This document shows positions 44,723 through 56,700 of a DNA stretch of 64,000 bases, piece after piece (the stretch's first letter is position 1; each line of letters opens with the position of its first letter). The notes beneath the pieces are model-generated. The model worked only from the letters and a program-made list of their open reading frames with translations. It was not told the origin of the DNA and made no database searches. Position numbers and translations under genes: made by a program. Origin of the DNA: Bryopsis sp. KO-2023 (lineage: Eukaryota; Chlorophyta; Ulvophyceae; Bryopsidales; Bryopsidaceae); assembly GCA_030272585.1 (NCBI GenBank), contig BSYQ01000015.1:62001-126000 (forward strand), in the 5' to 3' direction.

Positions 44723-47700
44723 TTAACCATGGTAACTTCCAGAGATGCGGACCTTGCTTGTGCAAGATTTCTCACACTTCCTCTGGGGAATCTTCTCGCA
44801 CTCCTTGGTGTAGGAGGTTTTGCAATCCTTCTCATAAACAGTCTTGCAGACGTCTTCGTACACCTTCTTGCACTCATCCTTGTATTCAGTCTTGCAGACG
44901 TCCTTCTTGACGTCCTTGCAGACATCGTTGTAGACCGTCTTGCAGACATCGTCGTAGTACGGAGTGCACTTCTCCACATACGAGGTATTACACTCATTTT
45001 TGTATTCAGTCTTGCACTCCTCCTTGTGCTCAACGTCACAGTTCACAGTCGGAATGTACTTGCAGGTTTCTGGGGTGGTGTGGCACTTGCCATAGTGATC
45101 GCAGACCTGGAACAAGAAAAAAGCACGCAACGAAAACATCAGCGACAAGTCACGACGCCAGCACGGGACGTGGATCTGATTGCATGAGCTGAACCACGTA
45201 TTCTACCTTCTTTCCAGGCCAGCACTTTTTCTCGGACCCCTTCTTGCAGGCCTTGTGTGGGACCTTCTTGCAAACCTTGTTTGGCACATCCTTGCATGTT
45301 TTGTGGGGAACTTCTTTGCAGTTCTCTTTCTTCACCTTCTCACAAACCTGCAAACAACAAATGCGACAAAATCTCACCCCACCTAAAAGAACGAGGGTCT
45401 TCGATTCGGCGCCGCCAGAGCGCACTGCGCAGGTGGACGTACCTCCTCTGGAACCTGCTCGCACTTCTTCTCATACTCAGGGTGGCACTTTTCGAAGGGC
45501 ACCTGCTTGCACTCGTCCTTTGGAATCTTGTCGCATTTCTGTTTCGGCACATCTTTGCACACTTCCTGGGGAACATCGCGGCACTTGTCTGTGTACGTGG
45601 TGTGGCATTTTGGCTCTGCAAACACACAGAGGGGCCGTCAACGCACAGCCCGAAGTGCCACGAGATTAACAAAGCTCCTGCAGAAAACCTTACCGCACTT
45701 GTGACCGTAGCTGCCCAACAACACTATGGGAAAACCCGCTCTGTGCGGGGTTGGTCGAATCTCCGCCAAATATCGAAGAACGTCGAACTGACGAATTAAG
45801 ACCCGAAACAGAACAGAAACGTATCAGGAACGGTCGGATGTACCTGGGTTCGACTCCCAGGCGTTCCAATCCCCTTACAACTGGGGTCGCGAAAAAGTCG
45901 TCAGCGACTGGAATTCGCGACCCCGCACAGATGTCTGTGCGGGGTTATAAACACCGCACATGAGATCAACGCCGCACAGAGATCTGTGCGGGGTGACCAT
46001 AAAAAGAGGGAATTTTCTTAAAACAAAAACACACACAAGTGCCCACAGTCCCCGAATCCCAAGCAACCCATCTGTCCATCCAAACCCACAAGGTTTAATA
46101 GCCCAAACACCATCCACACAATGTACCCCACACAGAAGTCCACAACCCCGGCCCACACAGCCACATGCCCCGCACAAACACCGCGAAGAAAAAGAAGGAA
46201 GATCTTTTTACTCTTTCACTTGCTCTTTCGAGCAGTTTTCGGGGTTTTGGGGGAAATTCATTCAAAAAAACACACACAGAGTTGTGCCCACAGTCTCCGA
46301 ATCCCAAGCAACTCATCCGTTCATTGAAACCCGCAAGGTTTAATAACCCACAATATCATCAGAAAAAACTATAAGTGCACGCACGTTAGTCGGAATAAAA
46401 AAAGGCCGCAGAGGGCTGTGTGCGGCGTTCCGACTCCGCACGATACGCATTCATAACAATACCAAACAAGAAAACCCAGTCCCCGAAGCTCAAAAAAACC
46501 TTGACGTTCATCCAAATCGATCAACTTCGGCTAATCTTGCCATGTCGAACCAAAAATGCCACACACAAAAAAAACAGGAAAACCACCACCACCGCACAGA
46601 AACCTCAACAGCCACGCACACAAACCCATACACCCCGCACAGACCTACTTTCTTCGGAACGAGCGACGTTTTGGGGACGGCGAACGTTCCTCCTCGGCCA
46701 CAAAACAACAGCCTCGCACACACGCACACGCACCCCGCACACACGCGCGTAAACCCCGCACCGCCGTTTACTTCTTGCGCGACGACCTGCGTTTTTTTGG
46801 TGAATCCTCCTTCGCCTTCTTGGACCTCCGCATTTTCTCGGCCTTTTCCAGAGCCTTCTGCCTGATGGACTTCTTCCCACTTTCGTACAACTGAGCCCTG
46901 TCCCACTTTTTTTTGGGCGGTTCATCCTCCCCCGCACTTGACTCGTAGTCGGGTTCGACATCGTCATCGACGTCCTGTGCGGGGTCCATGGGATCTTGTG
47001 CGGGGCTGTCGTCATCGTCTTCAGCGCCGGATCCTGTGGGCGCATCCTCGGCAACTGGTGCTGGAAGACCGGAAAGCGCTGCCTGGGCACTGTCGGAGAA
47101 AGGTCCTGAGGCACCGGAGGCACCGGAGGGACCACCGGTGTCATGACTTCCGGATACCTCTTCTGGGTCGCACACACTAGTTTTAGCCCCGCACACACAC
47201 AGATGAACCCCGCACACCAGAACATCAACAAACAGGTTAAAAACACTGACTTTTTGAACCACGCACAGAAGTCCTTGGACCCCGCACAACACAGGAAAAT
47301 AAAATATTTCAAAACCCAATGAATTCCTCACCTGGAGCCAGTGGAGGCGGCTGCAGTACACGGGGCACGGTTCGCTCCATCGGCTGCTTCCCACGGGCGA
47401 TGTCCTCCGGGGTCTCCTCGGGTGGTGGTTGACGGACCTGCGCGCACACGAGAAATCAGTCAGCGCACGGAGTATCTTAAGCCCCGCACAGAAGACCTTA
47501 CACCCCGCACAGATACCGAAACAGCAACACTTAACGGAACACGCACAAAGACAATCGAGGCCCGCACAGACGAATTACTAAAAACCACGCACAGAAGTTC
47601 CACAACCCCGCACAGAGGCGTTTGGGACACGCACACATGTTGTTTCACTCACCACACTGTCTTGAAGCAGCGTTCCCGTCTCGTCAAACCTTCGCTTCAT

Positions 47701-50700
47701 GGCCTTCACCTCGTCCACCCACGCTCCTTCTGTTGTGAACCACTCGTCGTTAGGGACGAGGGCGGAGCGCAGGTGGACGGTATCCGTGATCTTCTCACTC
47801 CGGGTGGCATTTTCTGTCTCGAGGGCGTCTATTCGCTTCTTATGCGCCTTAATATTGCGCCTGCTGTCCTGTATCCTGCAACCCCGCACAGAATCCAGTG
47901 AGCCACGCACACACTAAACCGAACCCCGCACACTGAGACCACCCCACAGACCCGCACACACTAAACCCCACCCCGCACAGAGCAGAAAAAGGGTACTTAC
48001 CTGTCGACCACTCTTTGGGAAAGAGTGCGGTGCCCGATGTAGAATCCCATACGGCCCCCAACCACGCCCGATTGATTTTGGGCGTGGAAGAGGATCCTGA
48101 ACAGCGTCATCCTCATCAATTCGAGAAGGCGCGGGCGGGTGCTTGCCGATACCACATTTCCTCCAACCTGCATACCACGCACAAACAACCGTCAGCCCCG
48201 CACACAGTATTACAAACCCCGCACACACGCACAAACACCGCACACACACACACACCAACACCCCGCACACACGCAAACCCACCCCGCACAGAATGGACAT
48301 CGCTGGTTGTACTTACCGTTATCCCGTCAGGCATGTTTTGCCTTGAGGCGAGCATCCTCATCGGGTTGCGGAGCGTCGGAACGATTTCTTGTGGCCAGTA
48401 CTGGTTGATCAGCTGCGAGATAAACACACATCAGGAAAAAAGTTAATTAACGAACTGGAATCCCCGCACGAAGGGCGTGGAGCCCCGCACAGACGTTTTT
48501 TAGCAAACCATTGAAGGAAGTGGTGCATGGAATTTTGTGCACCGCACCAAACCATCCGGACCCCGCACAGGGCTTGAATTACCTTATTTAGCCACCCAAA
48601 CTCTTTTTCGTTTGGGTAGTGGCGCCTGGTTTTCCCGCCCTTCACCCGCTTCTCGATGAGCCTCCCGTCGAGTGTGCCCGTGATGCTCTCTGCCATGGTA
48701 TTCTTTCCCGAGGGCAAATGAGCAGGCATGGGAGTCGCCATAGCAACGAGCATCTCCTTCGCCGCCTCGACCACAGCCTGTACACCGCACAAAGGCGTTA
48801 CAACCCCGCACCGCAATGTTGAAACCCCGCACAGATTCACAAAGAACAGGAAACACCAAACACCGCACAGAAGCACAACAGCACCGCATACGACAACATC
48901 CACCCCGCACACACTCACCATATCGATGGGCTCTATCACTGCATAGCCAATGGATTCCACCACATGCAGGTAGCTCTCCATATTTTGGATGGTGGAGGCG
49001 AGGGCATCATCGATGACGTTGAATATGGGCTTGTTTATCGTCTTTGTCGACCAGAAGTGTATTTTTCTGCCAGCGAAAGTCTGAACAAAAAGACAACATA
49101 GAATTTAGAGACAACCCCGCACACGGCCCCTGTGGCCCCGCACAAATCGAGACGGAATTCCCTGTACCCCCGCACAACAATTCGTAAAGCCCGCACGAAT
49201 ATATGGACACCCCGCACAAAAACCCTGTACCCCGCACAGCGAAAAACGTTTTACCCCACAGATCACAAGTTGTCAAACCGAGCCGCCTTTGCGAATAACA
49301 GTCGTCTTCGTGGAACCAGATTTTTTCCTCACCGCCATAAGAGCCGACGCCGTAAAAGGCCTCAGTTCGCCGTACTCCTCGAGGATCTCGCGCTCCCTCC
49401 CCTCGTTGTCGCCAGTCATTTTGTTAAGCACTTCCTCAAGTGCTCCGATCTCGTTAAGGGTAAGCACAAGAAAGAAAACAATCATTTTTGCAAAACGATA
49501 GAAAGGTAGGCCGCACACACCCAGTTCACCAGGGTTCTCGAGCTCGATTGCCCCGCATGAAGCGCCAGGGGTGGGTTACATTATTTATAAACTAATTAGT
49601 GTGACTTGCGTAATGTGGGCTGCTTTAGTTTCTGTCCCTTTCCGTCTCACTTGTTGTTTCCTTGCCGTTAGCGTTAAAGATGCCCAAGCCCGTGGGCTAC
49701 GCCGCCTTGAAGAGACACCTGCAAACTGAAGACCCCTGCTGCCCAGCATGTGGACAGCGAATCGGCAGCATCACTTCCTGGAAGAGACATAAGCGCGACG
49801 GTGGAACTTGCCCGAACGAGGATCGGCTTGAAAGGGAGCTGCTCGAGATGGCTGCAGGTAAGTTTTAGCCTGGAAATATGTTTTTTTCGCTTCCTTTCCA
49901 CACCTGACGCGCGTGCGGTGCCCCGACAGCGCTTGACGGCGGCACAGACCCGGCACAGACCCCGGTGAACCTCGCACATAATACGATGGACCCCGCAGGA
50001 GTATCCGTGGTGCCCGTACAGAATACGGTGGACCCCGCAGGACCATCCGTAGTGCACGCACAGAATACGGTGGACCCCGCAGGACCATCCGTAGTGCACG
50101 CACAGAATACGGTGGACCCCGCAGGACCATCCGTGGTGCACGCACAGGATGGGGATGCGGCTCTTTCCGAAGACGGCTTTGCTGATGACATTCCTGATGA
50201 ATTTGTTGATGAACATGTTGAGGAGGTGGATGAAGAGGAGGTGGATGAAGAGGAGGAGGAGGAAGAGGAAGAGGAAGAGGAGGAGGAGGAAGAGGAAGAG
50301 GAGGAGGAGGAAGAGGAAGAGGAGGAGGAGGAAGAGGAAGAGGAGGAGGAGGAGGAGGGAGAGGAGGATGAGGGAGAGGAAGGGGATCAGGGAGACGAGG
50401 AGGAGGAGTTTGACGTACAGGGAAACGCCACCCTCAGGCAGCCCCTGTACGCCACATGCAGCATGTCCCTTGTCCAGGTACGTGTGCGGCGCATTGTGAC
50501 TTCTGTGCGGGGTTGTCAAACAACCCCGCACAGAGGAACTGAGACCCCTCCACAGGAAACCAGAAACCCCGCACAGAAGTCATTTTACCTTATTCCCTTC
50601 TCATTGCTCTTCTAACCCTTCTGACCTTCTGTTTCAGGTGATGATAGTCCTTTGGCATCTGAAAGTCCACTCGGGAATGACACGGGAGACATTCGAGACC

Positions 50701-53700
50701 CTTCTGAGGTTGATGGCCGCGGTACTTCCGAAGCCCAACTCCTTACCGACGACATTCGCATCGTTCAAGGGGATGATGAAGGTGCGCCACCTGAAGAAAC
50801 AAACCTACCTGATGTGTCAGAAGGGTTGCCGAGCCTACAAGGAGAACAGGTAAGAGAAATCTCTGTGCGGTGTGAACGTACCTCTGTGCGGGGTTGTGTT
50901 GTCATTGTGCCGGGTGAGGCTGATTAGGTTGACGAATGTGTTTGTGGGCCAGGGGGCTTCTGTGCGGGGTAAACGAAGTCCTGTGCGGGGTATAATGGCT
51001 GTTGTGCCGGGTCAGGCTGTAGCAGGAAAACAATAGAGAAAAAAAAGAAAAAAAAGCAAACCCACAAAATTCAGAGTATAGCGGGACTCGAACCCACCAC
51101 CAGCAAAGCTACAGTCATGCACTCTAACAACGCAAACCAAGCGAACACGATATCCTTGAATCTGAACGCTTCCTATCACCCCCTTTAGCGTTATAACGCC
51201 TGATTAGGGGTTAACTCACAAACACTTACCCCACACACACACACCAATTGTGCTCTAGGGGAATCGAACCCTCGACCACACCGCCTAAGGTTATTCACCT
51301 TATCGATGGAGCACCCTAAACCACGATACTTCACCGATGTTAAGTTATTTTGTAACACTCTTTTAATCTTAATTTTATAGAATTGCAAAAAAATTAAGGT
51401 ATATTATTGCAACAGCCAAGACTCCGTCGTGGTCTGCTTGGATTAGTGCTCAGTATAGTATGACTTGACACCGTGTGGGACGGTGTTCGAACCCTACTCG
51501 GTGCCCTTGGGTTTGGGTTTTGTATTCGTACAAGAGAACCCGTTTTAACCCGTTTCAACCCGTTTTCGGTTTTATTACGGTTTAGTAGAGTATAGCCACA
51601 GAAGCCCCTAAACAATTGTGGTGTGGTGGCCTAGACTCTAGGCCCTAGAGTATCAAAGCGCATGGTCATAGTCTTAAAGGTTGTAGGTTCGAATCTCAAT
51701 AGGTTCTTATGAGTTTGGGGGTAGAATTGTGTGTCGTTGCAACGGTTTTCCGTGATCTGATCGGGGATCGGAACAGTCGGTCTCCGGTGATCTTCTACTT
51801 CGGCGTGAAGTCCGTCCTTCGCATCATGCATGGTAGCTATGCATTTTGCGAAGCGAGGATTCACGCCGCGATGAGATCCTTCTCGGTGAAGTCCACCCCT
51901 GTCATGCAGATATTGGGAGATTTGCTTCCCGACGGGGTGGATCTTCAGGATATCACCACCGGCCTCTATGAGGTCGGTGGTGACTATTTCGGCCTGGGGA
52001 CAGGGAGGCGCCGCAATTACTCGATCGGCGCCTTCTTTATCAGATGTGGTGAGCTGATATATATGTATATATTGGTTGTTTCTCGTTCCTATTGAGGTGA
52101 TTGATGTGAAAAAACACCGGTGTACTGAAGGTTTTCACGTGTGTTCGAATTTTTTCAGACGACCTCCATGACTCCGTCCGGATGCAGGTGGAGAACCACT
52201 ACCCTATTGCCCTCATCCCCGGTCCAAAGGAGCCCGAGAGCTTACAGGGAGTCCTGCGGTTGATTGTGCAGGACTTCCTGAAGCTCATACCTGGTGGGCC
52301 GGGGATGAGGTTGAGGGGATGGTCGCCCTCTGCCTCCGGATCTGGTGGACCCTTGACGCGCTCCGACAGTGTGGACCACCAGAGATAGGACTTGGGCCAA
52401 ATTTTTGGTCCGACTCCGGTCCGGTCCGGTTACGGTCGGGTTACGGTCACCGTACTACGGCCGTAACTCCGTACCGTAACCGGAGTAATATGTTGTTTTT
52501 ACGGTACGGAACAGGTACGGTATAACTACGGTAGGCCCTAAATCACCGTGAAGTAGCGTGGTTCAGTGCTAAAGCGTTAGGCTGCAGTCAGTAGGGTCGC
52601 GGGTTCGAATCCCCCTGGGTTCCTTTGGAATCGCGGGACCCTGCGGGGGTCACTTTCTACGGTTTACGGTTGTTACGGCCGTTACGGTCGTTACGGTCCG
52701 GTACGGAGCGGTACGGAGTGGTACGGTGCTACGGTTACGGCCGTAAAAGTACGATTTTCTGACGAAAATTGTACTCCGGTTACGGTCCGGTTACGGTGGT
52801 TACGGTCCGGTTACGGTGACCGTAACCGTAAAGTCCTATCTCTGTGGACCACTGGGCGTTGCTGTCCAGTGTGACCGGTGATACGCCTTGGCTTGCGAAA
52901 GTCGAGTTAGCACGCGGTCACACTGGACGCAACGCCTGTCCCGACTGTCATGGGACTACGAGCGTCGTCACCACTCGCTCCGGGGTCACTAGTCACAGGT
53001 GTGAAGCTACGTGATGTTGATCTAGTTGCCTTGGTGAACCTGATACACAGTTACGTGGAAACTGACGTGTTCGTCATTTATGTAGGTACATGGGGTATCT
53101 TGCGCCAACCAGGCGTTCCGAGGAGGACATGAGCGAGCTTCTGACACTCCGGCCGGGGCAGGTGTGTCCTTGTTGTCCTTGTTTTTATTATTGTTTTTGC
53201 GACTTCTTCGTTATTCTCTCTTCTTAGCATAAAGTGATCTCATGTTTTTTTTTAAGTCATGATTTTCTCGGTAATTTGATCCTATTTGGTGTTTTTATAG
53301 GACCCCAACTGGACGCCCATCGATCGTGACACGCACAGGACACGTGAGGAGTATTTGCACTTTGCAGCGCTCGCGGACACGTCTGCCTTGGACCCCGTCG
53401 CTGCGCATGTCCGCGGACGATCGGTTCTCCACGACCTTCCGTACTTCGCACCGGAAGTACTGAAGGTCGTGGGGGCCTCTCATTTGATGCTCTTTGGCCT
53501 CGTCAAAGACTTCTTATACGAGGTATGTGTGTTTCTCTTGCTTGTGTTTGATATATACTATGAATGCAAAAGGCTATTAATTGTGTTGTTGAAACCATAG
53601 TTTTTATAGAGTAAAGTTGTTCCCCACTCACTTCCTAAATACACAAACTCAAACTCGACTAACATCCCTCAGCCAAGCGGCGCTTTGACTTGCGCGATCC

Positions 53701-56700
53701 ACATGTGTGACTAAACCGCCCCATCCGATACTAATGGGTTTTATAGTGTGTTGATCGATAGTAACATATGTGTGATTGCCAAGATCCGGAGCCGTCTCCT
53801 TGGAGCTTCGCGGCGTGCAGACCTCGCCCAGTACCGGAGGGCACTTGCCGGCGTCCGACTCCCAACAGATTTTGGGGGTCTGGTGATCGACATCTGTGCT
53901 GACAGGAAACAGCACACGATGTACGATTACGCGTTGCTGGTTCGGTGAGTTCATTCTTCAATAAGGAAGCAAAATGTGTCTGAAACGAAACAGGAATACC
54001 AAAGGTCTCACTTTCATGTACGCTGTACGTGTAGGAGTTATGGGGCTTTCGTGTTCCATTCCTGCCTGCATAGAGACGAGTTCGTGGCCTGGGACCAGCT
54101 CTGCACTGCCGCCACCCACTATACCTCCCACCGAGCCATGGCTGGAGCTACCATGGATGACTGCATCGAGAGAGGCCGTGTGATTCGGGACACGATGTAC
54201 CAGTATGCTCGGTGAGCGACGTTGTGCGGGTGAAAACATTGGCGATTTCGTTTACTGTCATGAGGTTTTCCTTGTTCTTTCGATTGCGACAATACAAAGG
54301 CGACGATTATTCAGTGAATAATATTCACGTCTTAATTTTCACGTTTACAGGAACGTCCAAACCCTTTTTGGGGCGGGGATGTGTACCTTTAACCTCCACA
54401 AAATCATTTGTGTGGGTTATCGGCAAGAGAGCGTACGTGGGGCGATTTCACGTTCGGGGGAGTCGTGGGTCGAGCGAGCGGTTGGACACATCAAGCGTGT
54501 TTCCGCGGGACGTGTCAAGAGATGTGCGGGAGAAATGATTGCAAACGATGTTCTCTCCGACATGTGAGAACTACAGCCAAGTCTCCACCACTTTCGTATG
54601 CTCAAACTAAGTGAACCCAAGAAAAGCAGATAAACATGTTTGTACTATTCCTTTCTTTATGTTTTCGAAGTGTTGAACGATTCAATTTGTGGTTTTAAAG
54701 GGCGTTGAGGGCAAACGCAAACATGCTTTCGCAAGACGAGCAAAGTGTGGTGGACGCTATCATTACTCCCCCGCCGAGGAAGCCGTTGGACACCATCACC
54801 ACCCTGGAGTACACGTTTTCCTTCCTCCCGCGACCTGTATCGGCATCGGACATTCGGACATTCGTGGACGCCATTCGGGAGGCGATTAGGACGTACGTGA
54901 TTCCGCGGAAGCTTGTTGAGTTATAATTGATTGATTCCAAACGGGACGATGCACTAAGCTACCATTGATGTGTTCGTAGGTGGGGCTTCTCTCTTCCGGG
55001 GTGGACTGTGGGCGACCTGCTGCCATACGCCATCCACCGGACTTTCCGGGTCACTCGAGACACGATCCAGGGACGCGAGGAGTTTTTTGCGACTGGGTGG
55101 TCCTCCACGGAGCGAGGTATTAACCTCAAACTGTGTTGCACACTTAAATTTTGGTAAAGGGAATCTCCCCAAGAGTGGTATATTACCGGTTATGAGCTAT
55201 TGTTTTAAAATGTTGTGTTTTGCAGGTGACGACTCGACGTGTCTTTACGTCGAGTACGAGGACGACGAGGGCAGGAAGACGATGTATGGGGGACACGTCC
55301 GTGCCTTGTACACTGTCCGGGATGCTGGGTTCGGACGGTGTCCCCCTCGGGTCGTTGCGATGGTGGACCTGTACCAGCTCGTCTACGTGGATGCTCGATT
55401 CAGGCAGGGTCGTCCGGTGAGGCTCACGAACTTGTTCAAGACGAGGGGGAGAAAGCTTGAGGGTTATCCGGTGCTCTTGGAGGACGCCTTGTCGAAGCTG
55501 ATGTGTTTGAGGGAGGGCCAATCGAGATATTATTGCTTTTACACAGGGGTCTGATGTTGGGTGTTTCGTTCTTTCTTTATTTTCATTTTTGTCCTTTTTT
55601 GTGTTATGAATTGGCGGCCGTAACATTTTGTCTATGTTCTTCAACATAACGGTATATTGCGAGTTCTTTTGTATTAACGGTCACGAAGCTACACTTGAAG
55701 CCCAACACTCGGATAAACTTAGAATCGCAAGGATGAAGCCCAATTAGTAAGGAGATCAACCCAGAAGAAGAAACGAATGTGGAACATTTTCGGACTCAAG
55801 TGACCTGAGTTTAAACCCCACTCCTCCCACTTAACGACCCACAGTACCCATGGAAAAATCCCAGCTCCATGCAGACGTCAAATCCGGTCGTCACATCATC
55901 CGACGTCGTCAGACATGCGCATTACGACACGTGACTAAGGTTTTCAAAATTTTTCTGGTCGCCGTAATCGGGTAAGCGAAGGCTTCTGGAAGAACGCTCG
56001 CGTTCGACCGTGTTAACGAGCGTACTGCCCAGCGTGCAGCGACACGTTGGCGTCAGCGGGAAGGGAACTTCTTGTGTTCGCTATAATCGGGTAAGCGAAC
56101 GCTTCTGGAAGAATCGCCTTCGACCATCTTGACGAGCGTACGAGCGGTCGGCGGCAAGGTACACAGTTCGAGGTGCCCTCGTCTGAAAGTGCACTTCGTG
56201 TGACATGTGGTTTTATGGTGCTTCCAGGGGAGGTCACAGTCGGAAGGGAATCACTCGTCGAGAGCTTTATGGTGAGTAAAAGAGTTCAGAACCTGTGGCA
56301 GTGGAAAAGGCCCCACTGGTGCTGTTAAAGGAGAATGTGGAGACTTATGAAATTTGCAACTGGTTCCCCCAGATTGATCACCTTCAAACCCCCTTGTTCA
56401 TAGCATCAGCGAGCAGCAAACGTTCTTCTCCGTGGACGACGAAATGGTGAAGACGTTTTTCTGAGGGAAATACGAAATTACAAGGGGGAAGGGGTGGCAT
56501 CGGAGAGTGCACGGAGACTGGCGAACGAGGTCAACACACTACGGACGTTGCAGGGATGTCCACAGGCTGTAAGTCACTCGAAATAAAAAAATATATATAA
56601 ATAGACCTGGTCAGCTTTGCCTCCATGTGTCTATGTTGCAACAGTTGAACTGGAAGGTTCAGTCTGTTCTGTTTTTTGCATTACAGACACCCAAAAACAA

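Larger units (their letters stand above)
45735..51010. repeat. Dispersed TGTGCGGGG / CCCCGCACA motif, left and central block
   Basis: Several dozen copies of the 9-mer, often extended to CCCCGCACAGA or ACCCCGCACACAC, lie between the exons. All seven introns of gene A contain it in the orientation TGTGCGGGG relative to gene A transcription. Intron 3 of the transposase has it as TGTGCGGGG relative to transposase transcription, and intron 2 has both orientations. Exons are nearly free of it, apart from in-frame DPAQ/DPAG-coding copies. Subterminal motif arrays in other CACTA elements bind an element-encoded protein; the spread through introns here is unusual. Confidence 0.85.

Noticed and set aside
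46605-47312. 235-codon minus-strand ORF overlapping gene A exon 8
   Set aside because: It crosses an intron full of the 9-mer and is out of frame with the supported eight-exon model.
50652-50927. 91-codon ORF overlapping transposase exon 3
   Set aside because: The frame giving VHSGMTRETFETLLRL and CQKGC matches TNP2-like proteins and joins exon 2 in phase; this frame does not.
52380-52844. MITE acting as an introner-type intron
   Set aside because: No GT donor or AG acceptor coincides with its ends or duplications, and 473 bp is not a multiple of three.
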